Shown here piece by piece: positions 28,519 to 36,222 of a DNA stretch of 64,000 nucleotides (its first letter is position 1; each line of letters opens with the position of its first letter). The position numbers were made by a program, and so were the translations under genes. Where the stretch lies: positions 1-64,000 of the forward strand of contig CAZUYC010000136.1 in NCBI GenBank assembly GCA_964624475.1, written 5' to 3'. The stretch is from CAZUYC01 sp964624475 (lineage in GTDB: Bacteria; Myxococcota_A; UBA9160; SMWR01). The notes beneath the pieces are model-generated. The model was not told the DNA's origin, did not search any database, and saw nothing but the letters and a program-made list of their open reading frames with translations.

Positions 28519-29909
28519 GGGACGGGCAGCCGCCTCCGCACCTTCCGCTCGGCCTCCACCCGGACCGAGCGCAGGCCGAAGAAGCGCGCGAAGCCCTGAT
28601 TCGCCCAGTGATCGGCGTCCGGCATGAGCTCGAGCACGGCGAGCAGCTGCGGGGGCGGCGGAAGGCGCGGCACGACCAGGGTCGAGGCGCCGTTGCGCCC
28701 GGCGCGCCATGCCAGCGCATGGCGCGCAACGAGGGCCCGGTGCCAGGCGGGCACGCGCTGCGTCAGATCCGCCATCGCCGTCGGAGCGTTGCCGGTCAGC
28801 AGGAGCGCCGCAGCGAGCGTCGCGAGCGACGCCCAACGCGCGACGAGCCCGATGGTGGCCGGAAGCGGCCGGGCGTCCGCCGCGCGCCGCGTCCACACGA
28901 AGACGCTGAGCAGCCAGCCGATGGCGAAGATCGCGTAGTTCGTGTCGACGACGCGCTCGGGCACCCAGTCTCCGGTGGCCCAGCGCGGTGCGAAGAGCGC
29001 CGCCGCGAGGATCGCGAGCCACGCGGCCGGGATGATCCCGCGCCACGGGATGCCGCGCCACCCGAGCCACGCGGGTCGCAGCCGCGCGAGCCCCGGGTGG
29101 ACCGCGAGCAGGCAGGTGGCGGCCAGCAGCTTGGGGTCGAGGATCCAGGCGCGCGCGTGCGTCGCGACGTCGCGCGCGAACCAGCCGAGCGCGTTCGCGA
29201 CGTCGCGGGCGCCCAGGAAGTGTCTCCCGCGCAGCTCGTTGCCCGGAGCCAGCAGGACGACGAGGAGGCCGCCCGCGGCGCACACCAGCGCGCCGACCCA
29301 GAGGGGAAGGGTCTGGCTCCCGACCCTCCAGGCCACGGCGCCCCCCACCCCCAGCACGAGGAGCGCGGCGAGCCCCACGAGCTCGTGGAGCCCCGGGATG
29401 CAGAACGCGAGGAGCCAGGCGGCGACGCCCCGACCGAGCCAGCCCGCGATCCGCGCGCGCGGCGTCAGCGGGCGTGCGAGCAGCGCGACCAGGAAGATGC
29501 AGAGCGTGACGCTCAGCTGATACGCGACGGCGCCGGAGAACCAGTAGACGGTCTCCGCCGGCGAGGGCCGCGCCGCGAAGAGCAAGGCGAAGAGCCCGAG
29601 CGCGAAGCCGAGCACCGCCAGGCGCGACGGCTCTGCGCCGAGCACCATCCGCACCAGCGCATGGAGCCCGGCGAGCTGGCACGCGAGCAGCCCGCCGATC
29701 AGCCAGGGATAGCTCCGCGTCGGATCGCCCGAGGCGAGCAGCGCGGCGATCAGTCCGTGGCCGAGCCAGCGGCCGGACCAGATCGCGTAGACGTGTCGCG
29801 CATAGCCCCAGAAGCCGCGCTCCCGGCCCTCGACGGCGAGGACGAAGTCGTCGGCCTGGGGCAGGGCGAAGGCCACCAGCGAGGCGGCGAGGACCACGAC
29901 CACCGCCAC
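28515..29909 (-). CDS. DUF6056-like polytopic membrane protein
   Basis: At least 464 residues with about ten hydrophobic helices. The first helix ends in LPQADDF, like the PxADD motif of DUF6056/GtrA-linked membrane glycosyltransferase-like proteins. The annotated start is the first possible GTG (29909) and gives a short first helix. The frame is open further upstream into cofH but contains no ATG, GTG or TTG there for a long stretch, so the true start may be non-standard. The C-terminal 60 residues are soluble. It probably belongs to the same glycan-handling unit. Confidence 0.65.
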   Translation of the reverse strand: MAVVVVLAASLVAFALPQADDFVLAVEGRERGFWGYARHVYAIWSGRWLGHGLIAALLASGDPTRSYPWLIGGLLACQLAGLHALVRMVLGAEPSRLAVLGFALGLFALLFAARPSPAETVYWFSGAVAYQLSVTLCIFLVALLARPLTPRARIAGWLGRGVAAWLLAFCIPGLHELVGLAALLVLGVGGAVAWRVGSQTLPLWVGALVCAAGGLLVVLLAPGNELRGRHFLGARDVANALGWFARDVATHARAWILDPKLLAATCLLAVHPGLARLRPAWLGWRGIPWRGIIPAAWLAILAAALFAPRWATGDWVPERVVDTNYAIFAIGWLLSVFVWTRRAADARPLPATIGLVARWASLATLAAALLLTGNAPTAMADLTQRVPAWHRALVARHALAWRAGRNGASTLVVPRLPPPPQLLAVLELMPDADHWANQGFARFFGLRSVRVEAERKVRRRLPVP

Positions 29910-29962
29910 CGCGAGGAACGCCGCGCCGAGCAGCGCCGCGTCGAGGACGCGCCGCGCGGCCG

Positions 29963-31216
29963 CTACCCCGTCGCGGCGCCCGCGGTGCGGCGCGCGGAGC
30001 GCTCCTCGGCGAGGCGCCAGCGCGTCGGGCCGGAGAGCTCGCGCGCGGGCTTCGGCTCGAGCGAGGGCGGGTCCTGCGCCGGGTCGTCGAAGCGGCGCAG
30101 CACGCGGTAGGTGGTGCTGCGCTCGACGGGGGTGCGGCCGATCTCGCGGCAGAGCCGGCGCATGTCCTCGGCGGGGAGGTTCTCGCCGAAGTGCGAGCCG
30201 GACTCGCGGCTGATCGACTCCTCCATCAGCGTGCCGCCGAAGTCGTTGGCGCCGGACATGAGGCCCATCTGCGCGAGCTTCGGGCCCATCTTGACCCAGG
30301 AGACCTGGACGTTCGTGATCCACGGGCGCAGCACGAGGCGCGCCACGGCGACGAGGCGCAGGTCCTCGGGCGCCGAGGAGCCGGGCCGCGCGCCGAGGTG
30401 GTTGAAGAGGATGTTGCGCTCGTGGATGAAGCCGAGCGGAACGAACTCGGTGAAGCCGCCCGTGCGCTTCTGCATCTCGCGCAGGAGCGCCAGGTGCTCG
30501 GCCACGTGGCGCGCGCTCTCGATGTGCCCGTACATGAGGGTCGAGGTCGAGGGCAGCCCGATCGAGTGGGCCGAGCTCACGATCTCGATCCAGCGCTGCT
30601 TGCGGATCTTGTTCGGCGAGACGACCTGGCGCACGGAGTCGTCGAGGATCTCCGCGGCGGTGCCCGGCATGGTGCCGAGGCCCGCGGCGACGAGCGCACG
30701 CTGGAGCTCCGCGAGGGGCATGCCGCCGCTCTTGCGCTGCGCGAAATCCTGCTCCTCCGGCGAGAAGGCGTGGATGTGGAGGTCCGGGAAGGCGCCCTTC
30801 AGCGTGGTCAGGATCTCGAGGTAGTGCGTGTGGTCCTTGTTCGGGTGGATCCCGCCCTGGATGCAGAGCTCCGTCGCGCCGCGCGCCACCGCGTCCTTCG
30901 CCTTCGCGAGCATCACCTCCATCGGGTGGTCGTAGGCGTCGGCGTCGTCCTTGTGGCGCGAGAAGCCGCAGAAGGAGCAGCCCACGTAGCAGACGTTCGT
31001 GAAGTTGATGTTGCGGTTCACGACGAAGGAGACGTCGTCGCCGCGGTCCTCGCGCCGCGCGACGTCGGCCGTGCGCAGGAGCGCGTGGAGGTCGGGGCCG
31101 GTGGCTCCGAGCAGGAGCTCCGCCTCGTCGACCCCGAGCTCGCGGCCGTCGAGGCAGGCGTCGAGGATCCGGGCCACGCGGGGATCGACCTCGGCGAACA
31201 GGCGTTCGAGACTCAT
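29963..31216 (-). CDS. cofH: FO synthase subunit 2
   Basis: Radical SAM enzyme that with CofG makes the deazaflavin FO, precursor of coenzyme F420. 417 residues. The cluster motif is CYVGCSFCGF (C-x3-C-x2-C) near residue 77, followed by GATELCIQGGIHP and the PGTAAEILDD block characteristic of CofH/MqnC-like proteins. The neighbouring cofG (ATGA overlap) makes CofH far more likely than MqnC or MqnE. The last 25 residues are low complexity. Confidence 0.9.
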   Translation of the reverse strand: MSLERLFAEVDPRVARILDACLDGRELGVDEAELLLGATGPDLHALLRTADVARREDRGDDVSFVVNRNINFTNVCYVGCSFCGFSRHKDDADAYDHPMEVMLAKAKDAVARGATELCIQGGIHPNKDHTHYLEILTTLKGAFPDLHIHAFSPEEQDFAQRKSGGMPLAELQRALVAAGLGTMPGTAAEILDDSVRQVVSPNKIRKQRWIEIVSSAHSIGLPSTSTLMYGHIESARHVAEHLALLREMQKRTGGFTEFVPLGFIHERNILFNHLGARPGSSAPEDLRLVAVARLVLRPWITNVQVSWVKMGPKLAQMGLMSGANDFGGTLMEESISRESGSHFGENLPAEDMRRLCREIGRTPVERSTTYRVLRRFDDPAQDPPSLEPKPARELSGPTRWRLAEERSARRTAGAATG

Positions 31217-32430
31217 GCCGCCTCCTCCCAGGGGTGTGCCGAGGCGCGGAAGCCGCGCTCGTCGGCGAGGCGGAGCGCGGCCGCGCGCACCGCGGGATCG
31301 AAGAAATCCGGGCGCCCGAGCAGGTGCTCGGGGTAGACCGGGAGCCGCTCGACCAGGCGCTGGCCCGCCGCGGCGGTGACGCGCGCGAGCTCGCGGAGCT
31401 TCGGCCACGGCGCCTCGGGGTTGATCCAGTCGATCGTGAGCGGCGAGACGCCGCCCCAGTCGTTGAGCCCCGAGCGCGCGAGCAGCGCCAGCGCCTCGGG
31501 CGCGAGGTTCGGCGGCGCCTGCACGTTCATCTCCGGGCCGAGCACGAGGCGGGCCAGCGCGACCCAGCCCGCGACCTCGGCGTCGCAGAGGGGGGGAGTC
31601 GCCGCCATCGCCGTCCCGGGTTTCGGGTGGAAGGGCTGGACGATCACCTCCTGGACGTGGTCGTGCTTCTCGGCGACCTCGCGGATCGCGAGCAGCGTGT
31701 CGACGCGCTCGACCGCGTCCTCGCCGATCCCGAGCAGGATCCCGCTCGTGAAGGGGATGCGCAGCTCGCCGGCCTCCTCATGCATGCGCAGGCGCACGGC
31801 GGGGTCCTTGTCGGGGGCCCAGTAGTGCGCGCCGCCGCGGCGGCGCAGGCGCTGGCTCGTCGTCTCGAGCATGAGCCCCATCGACGCGTTCCAGCGCCGC
31901 AGCCGCTCCATCTCCGCCGCCGAGAGGATCCCCGCGTTCGTGTGCGGAAGGAGCCCCCCCTCGAACGAGGCCTGGCAGGCCTGCTCCAGGTAGCCGGCGG
32001 TCGAAGCCAGGCCGCGCTCGTGCAGCCACGCCCGGTGCGACGCGTGCGCCTTCTCGGGCTTGTCGCCGAGGCAGAAGAGCGCCTCGCTGCAGCCCGCGCG
32101 CACGCCCTCGCGCGTGAGCTCCCCGACCTCTTCCAGCGTCCAGGTCTTGGCGAGCGGATCGTCGGAAAGCTTCGCGAAGGTGCAGTAGCCGCAGCGGTCG
32201 CGACACAGGTTGGTGAGAGGGATGAAGACGTTGCGCGAGACGCTCAGGAGATCGCCCTTCCCGCGGAGCTTGCTCGCGAAGGCCCCCGCGAGCACCGCCT
32301 CGCGGACGAGCGGGTCGCCGAGCGCCGCGCCCAGGCGCTCGGCCGGGGCGCGCTCGATCGCTCGCGCGTCGACGGCGCGCGCCACGAGGCGCTCGGCCTC
32401 GCGCAGCGGAAGGGAGGGGGGCGCAGACAT
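31213..32430 (-). CDS. cofG: FO synthase subunit 1
   Basis: Radical SAM partner of CofH that forms the deazaflavin ring from the tyrosine-derived diaminouracil adduct. 405 residues with CRDRCGYCTF (C-x3-C-x2-C) near residue 77, ALFCLGDKPE and LNDWGGVSPLTIDWINPEAPWP, all typical of CofG. It is transcribed 50 bases after the sulfite reductase gene and overlaps cofH. Later F420 genes (cofC, fbiA/cofD, fbiB/cofE) are not in the window. Confidence 0.92.
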   Translation of the reverse strand: MSAPPSLPLREAERLVARAVDARAIERAPAERLGAALGDPLVREAVLAGAFASKLRGKGDLLSVSRNVFIPLTNLCRDRCGYCTFAKLSDDPLAKTWTLEEVGELTREGVRAGCSEALFCLGDKPEKAHASHRAWLHERGLASTAGYLEQACQASFEGGLLPHTNAGILSAAEMERLRRWNASMGLMLETTSQRLRRRGGAHYWAPDKDPAVRLRMHEEAGELRIPFTSGILLGIGEDAVERVDTLLAIREVAEKHDHVQEVIVQPFHPKPGTAMAATPPLCDAEVAGWVALARLVLGPEMNVQAPPNLAPEALALLARSGLNDWGGVSPLTIDWINPEAPWPKLRELARVTAAAGQRLVERLPVYPEHLLGRPDFFDPAVRAAALRLADERGFRASAHPWEEAA

Positions 32431-32480
32431 GCAGGGGCTCGCTCTCTCGCCCGGCCGGGGCGGTGCGACCGGAGCCGGGA

Positions 32481-34235
32481 CTATACCACCACGTCCGGGG
32501 CTCCGACGAAGGCGCGCAGCCGCTCGGGATCGGTCCGCTGCAGGAACTCACCGGCGGGGAGGCCCTCCGGGTTCTGGTCGCGCACGGCCCGCAGGAGCCC
32601 GACCAGGACCGCGACCATCCGCTCCTCGGGGACGCGGGAGTAGAGCACCCGGGCGAGCCGGCTCCCCTCGCGCGAGCCGCCCACCAGCACCACGTGCTCG
32701 TTCTTCCCGTAGCCGTAGATCCCGATCTCGGCCGTCGGCGGGCGCACGCAGTTGTTGGGGCAGCCGGTCATGCGGATCACGACGTCCACCTCGCCGAGCC
32801 CCGCCTGCTCGATGGCGTCGAGGTAGCTCGGCAGGATGCGCTCGGCCTCGGTCATCGCGAGCCCGCAGGTGGGCTTGGCCGGGCAGGCCATGGCGAGGCG
32901 GCGCACGCGCGAGATCGACTCCGGTCGCGGCACGCCGTGGGCGTCGAGGATCTTTTCCAGCGCGGCGGGCTCGGCCACGTCGCAGAGCAGGAGGTCCTGC
33001 TGCGCCGTCAGGCGCACCGTGAGGCCGAGCTCCTCCACCGCCTCCCGGACCGCGCGGCGCAGCCCCGGCTGCATCCGGCCGTTCTCGACCGAGATCCCGT
33101 AGAAGCGCCGGCCGTCGGCCTGGGGATGCCAGCCCAAGAAGAGCTCGAGCGGCGGCAGCGGCGCGGGCGGCGCGTCCTCGATCGCGATCCCGAAGCGGCC
33201 GCGAAGCTCCGCCTTCACCTTGTCGACGCCGAGCCGGCGGATCGTGTACTTCCAGCGCGCCTGGCGCCGGTCGCGGCGCTCGCCGTGCTCCTTCTGGAGG
33301 ATCGCGATCGCCTTCGCGGCGGCGACGACCTCTTCGCGCTGGATGCGCCCGAGGTGGAGGCCGAGGAGCGCGGCGGTCTGCGGGTTGTTGTGCGTCAGGC
33401 CGAGGCCGCCGCCGCTATAGAGATCCCAGCTGGAGCCGTCGGCGCCGCCGCCGTTCGCGACCGGTACGAAGCCGATGTCCTGCGTCAGCACGTCGATCGA
33501 GTTGTCCGAGGGGTGCGCAATCCCGATCTTGAACTTCCGCGGCAGGTAGTGGTGACCATAGATCGGCTCGTCGGAGTTGATCGGCCCGAGGCTGCGCCCG
33601 GTGTCGTCGGACGCGAAGACCTGGAAGTAGGCGGAGGAGCGCGGCGCGAGCTCCTCGGCGATCTCGAGCGCGAGCTCGCGGCCTCCCGTCGCATGCTCGG
33701 GGTCGAGCCCCTCGACGGGCGAGCACATGACGTTGCGGTTCACGTCGCCGCAGGCGCCGAGCGTGGCGGCCCGGCGGTACTCGCGGTTCAGGTGGCGCAC
33801 GAGAGGGCCGAGGTCCGGGCCGCGCACGTGGTGGAACTGGACGCCCTGGCGCGAGGTGATGCGGATCGTGCCGTCGGCGAAGCGCTCGGCGGCGGCGTCG
33901 AGGGCGGCCCACCTGCGGGCGTCGAAGCTCCCGCCGGCGGGGTTCTTGATCCGCACCATGAAGATGTAGTCGTGCGTCTTGCGGCCGCGCTCCCCGCGGA
34001 TCTGCTGCTTGTAGATGCCGAAGAACTTGGAGAGCTCCTTGGCCTCGTTCGAGAGGGTCTCGCGCTCGCCCTTCTCGAGCGCTGCGACCTCGTCTCCGAA
34101 GGCGTGCCGGTCGCCGGGCGAGGCGACGTAGAAGAGGCCCTCGCTCTCGACCTTGAGGCGCTCGTTCTTCGACATGGCGGCGAGGCCGCCCGTGAGGAGG
34201 CTCACGGGCACGGGCAGCTTCGAGTCCTCGGCCAT
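32481..34235 (-). CDS. Assimilatory sulfite reductase, haemoprotein subunit
   Basis: Reduces sulfite to sulfide with a coupled sirohaem and iron-sulfur cluster. 584 residues with two repeated ferredoxin-like halves (MVRIKNPAGG, ITSRQGVQFHHV). The four cluster Cys are in CPAKPTC (near residue 450) and TGCPNNC (near residue 491). Start ATG 34235 follows GAAGAG; the frame extends upstream but that part lacks family similarity. The length suits CysI or a ferredoxin-type SiR. No flavoprotein partner (CysJ) is nearby. It is the first gene of the seven-gene minus-strand run. Confidence 0.9.
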   Translation of the reverse strand: MAEDSKLPVPVSLLTGGLAAMSKNERLKVESEGLFYVASPGDRHAFGDEVAALEKGERETLSNEAKELSKFFGIYKQQIRGERGRKTHDYIFMVRIKNPAGGSFDARRWAALDAAAERFADGTIRITSRQGVQFHHVRGPDLGPLVRHLNREYRRAATLGACGDVNRNVMCSPVEGLDPEHATGGRELALEIAEELAPRSSAYFQVFASDDTGRSLGPINSDEPIYGHHYLPRKFKIGIAHPSDNSIDVLTQDIGFVPVANGGGADGSSWDLYSGGGLGLTHNNPQTAALLGLHLGRIQREEVVAAAKAIAILQKEHGERRDRRQARWKYTIRRLGVDKVKAELRGRFGIAIEDAPPAPLPPLELFLGWHPQADGRRFYGISVENGRMQPGLRRAVREAVEELGLTVRLTAQQDLLLCDVAEPAALEKILDAHGVPRPESISRVRRLAMACPAKPTCGLAMTEAERILPSYLDAIEQAGLGEVDVVIRMTGCPNNCVRPPTAEIGIYGYGKNEHVVLVGGSREGSRLARVLYSRVPEERMVAVLVGLLRAVRDQNPEGLPAGEFLQRTDPERLRAFVGAPDVVV

Positions 34236-34330
34236 TCGGGGAGCTCTTCCATGGGGGCGGCGCGCCACACCCCGGGGGACTCGAGCGTAGCACCGGCGGG
34301 ATTCCCGTGGCAGCTCGGCCTGGCCCGATG

Positions 34331-34411
34331 AGCTTCGCTCGCCGGCCCTGCGGGGGCCTGCCTTCGCTCGCCTTCGGCTCGCTGCGCGCTCCGCTTGCCC
34401 TCGCTGCGCGG
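34331..34411 (+). repeat. Dispersed repeat family, locus C
   Basis: A full copy at about 34362-34399 (CTTCGCTCGCCTTCGGCTCG and then CTGCGCGCTCCGCTTGCC) flanked by a partial copy before it (from 34331) and a short core CTCGCTGCGCGG after it. It fills the gap between the convergent-facing ends upstream of sulfite reductase and downstream of folB. Confidence 0.85.
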
Positions 34412-34434
34412 AGGCCGACTCTCGAGTCGGCCTC
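34411..34434 (-). terminator. Hairpin directly after folB
   Basis: Ten-base perfect stem GAGGCCGACT/AGTCGGCCTC around a CTCG tetraloop, touching the folB stop codon. There is no U-run on the minus strand; termination or 3'-end protection are both possible. Confidence 0.5.
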
Positions 34435-34803
34435 CTAGGAGAGCTCGGCGCGCGTGCGCCGGATTCGGACCCCGGCGTGCTGGAGCACGCCCGCGATGGG
34501 GGTCGGCTTGCGCACCGTCACGGTCACCGCTTCGGCCGGGAAGCGGCCGAGCACGGCGCGGGCGATCCGATCGCCGAGGGCCTCGACGAGCTTGTGCTGC
34601 TGGTTCGCGGCGACGTCCTCCACCACCTCGAAGATGCGCTTGTAGTGGAGGGTCTGCCCGATGCGGTCCGACGCGCCCGCCGAGCGCAGGTCGTACTCGA
34701 CCTCGAGGTCGAGCATCACCGGGCGCCGCGCCCGGCGCTCGGCGGCGGTCACGCCGAGCGCGGCCGGAACCTGGATGCCCTCGAGCAGGATCGCGTCCTT
34801 CAT
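34435..34803 (-). CDS. folB: Dihydroneopterin aldolase
   Basis: Folate pathway enzyme that cleaves dihydroneopterin, 122 residues, of usual length. It begins DAILLEGIQVPAALGVTAAE and has LDLEVEYDL, KLVEALGDRIARAVL (with the catalytic Glu region) and VTVRKPTPI near the end. ATG 34803 is preceded by GGGAGA. Divergent from the aminotransferase gene, with 99 bases between the starts. FolX-type activity cannot be excluded. Confidence 0.87.
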   Translation of the reverse strand: MKDAILLEGIQVPAALGVTAAERRARRPVMLDLEVEYDLRSAGASDRIGQTLHYKRIFEVVEDVAANQQHKLVEALGDRIARAVLGRFPAEAVTVTVRKPTPIAGVLQHAGVRIRRTRAELS

Positions 34804-34902
34804 CGGATCTCCCGGGCGATGCGGCCGACCGGCCGGGGCGCCCGGCTTGACGCTAGCGCCCCGAGCCTCGAAGCTCACGCATTCGACCCCCCGGAGAGCC
34901 CG

Positions 34903-36105
34903 ATGAGCACCCGGACCATCGACGAAGCCCGCAAGCTCGAAGCCGCCTGCTTCCTCCCCGTGGTCAAGCGCCAGCCGGCGATCCTCGTCGAAGGCCGCGG
35001 CTCCCGCGTGCGCGACAGCCAGGGGCGCGAGTACGTCGACCTGATCGCCGGCTGGGCCGTCTGCTGCCTGGGGCACTGTCACCCCGGGCTCGTGCGCGCC
35101 ATCTCCGAGCAGGCGGGCCGGCTCATGCAGACGACCAACGTCTTCTACAACGAGCCCCAGCTCGAGCTCCTGCGCCGGCTCGCGGCGCTCACGAACGGGG
35201 CGGTGCCGCACTCCTTCATCGTGAACTCCGGGACGGAAGCGATCGAGGGGGCGCTGAAGGTCGCGCACCGCGCCACGGGCCGGACGAAGTTCGTCTCGAC
35301 GCAGAACTCCTTCCACGGGCGCACGCTCGGCGCGCTGCGCCTGATCGGGAACCCGAAGCACCGCGATCCCTACCGGGCGCTGCTCCCGGAGACCGCGATC
35401 ATCCCCTTCGACGACCTCGACGCCGCGCGCCGCGCCGTGGACGACTCGACCGCGGCCTTCTTCGTCGAGCCGATCCAGGGCGAGGGAGGAGTGAACGTCC
35501 CGCGCGACGGCTACCTCGCGGGCCTGCGCGAGATTTGCGACCGGCGCGGCGCGCTGCTCGTCGCCGACGAGGTGCAGACCGGGATCGGGCGCACGGGCAG
35601 CATGCTCGCGGTGCAGCACGAGGGCGTGATCCCCGACGTGATCGCGCTCGGCAAGGGCCTCGGCGGCGGCTTCCCGGTCGGGGCCTTCCTGGTGACCGAC
35701 GCCGTCGCGAAGACCGTGCAGCTCGGCGACCACGGCACCACCTACGGCGGGAACCCGCTCGCCTGCGCCGCCGCCAACGCGGTGCTCCAGATCGTCTCCG
35801 AGGAGAAGCTCCCCGAGCGCGCCGCGCGCCTCGGCGGGCGCCTGCTCGAGCGCCTCGCCGAGTTCGCCCGCGCGCACCCGGACCTCGTCGAGACGGTGCG
35901 CGGCCGCGGCCTGCTCTGCGGCCTCGTGCTCCGCGACGCCGAGCGCGCGGCGACGATCCCGTTCGCGGCGCTCGAGAAGCGCGTGCTCGTGAACGTCACC
36001 GCCGGCCGCGTGGTGCGCTTCTTCCCGGCGCTCAACATCCCCGAGGAGGACCTCTGGTCGGGCGTGGAGACGGTGCTCGACCTCGTCGCCGGCGCGAAGA
36101 GTTAA
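34903..36105 (+). CDS. argD: Class III aminotransferase, acetylornithine-type
   Basis: PLP enzyme of the ArgD/GabT group, 400 residues. The cofactor Lys is in ALGKGLGGGFPVGAF near residue 250, with the Asp in LLVADEVQTGIGRTG and the phosphate-binding SGTEAIEGALK. The start VKRQPAILVEGRGSRVRDSQ is typical of acetylornithine or succinyldiaminopimelate aminotransferase. GGAG precedes ATG 34903. With asd elsewhere in the window, a dual lysine/arginine role is possible. Other arg genes are not near. Confidence 0.87.
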   Translation: MSTRTIDEARKLEAACFLPVVKRQPAILVEGRGSRVRDSQGREYVDLIAGWAVCCLGHCHPGLVRAISEQAGRLMQTTNVFYNEPQLELLRRLAALTNGAVPHSFIVNSGTEAIEGALKVAHRATGRTKFVSTQNSFHGRTLGALRLIGNPKHRDPYRALLPETAIIPFDDLDAARRAVDDSTAAFFVEPIQGEGGVNVPRDGYLAGLREICDRRGALLVADEVQTGIGRTGSMLAVQHEGVIPDVIALGKGLGGGFPVGAFLVTDAVAKTVQLGDHGTTYGGNPLACAAANAVLQIVSEEKLPERAARLGGRLLERLAEFARAHPDLVETVRGRGLLCGLVLRDAERAATIPFAALEKRVLVNVTAGRVVRFFPALNIPEEDLWSGVETVLDLVAGAKS

Positions 36106-36222
36106 CCCGGGGCGAGGCGCGCGCCTGGGCGCGCCGGCCGGTCGCCGCAGCTCGGTTGACGCGCCGGCACGCCGGATCGATACTGGCGTTCTGATCGCAC
36201 TCCCGCCTTCGGGGGATCCCGG

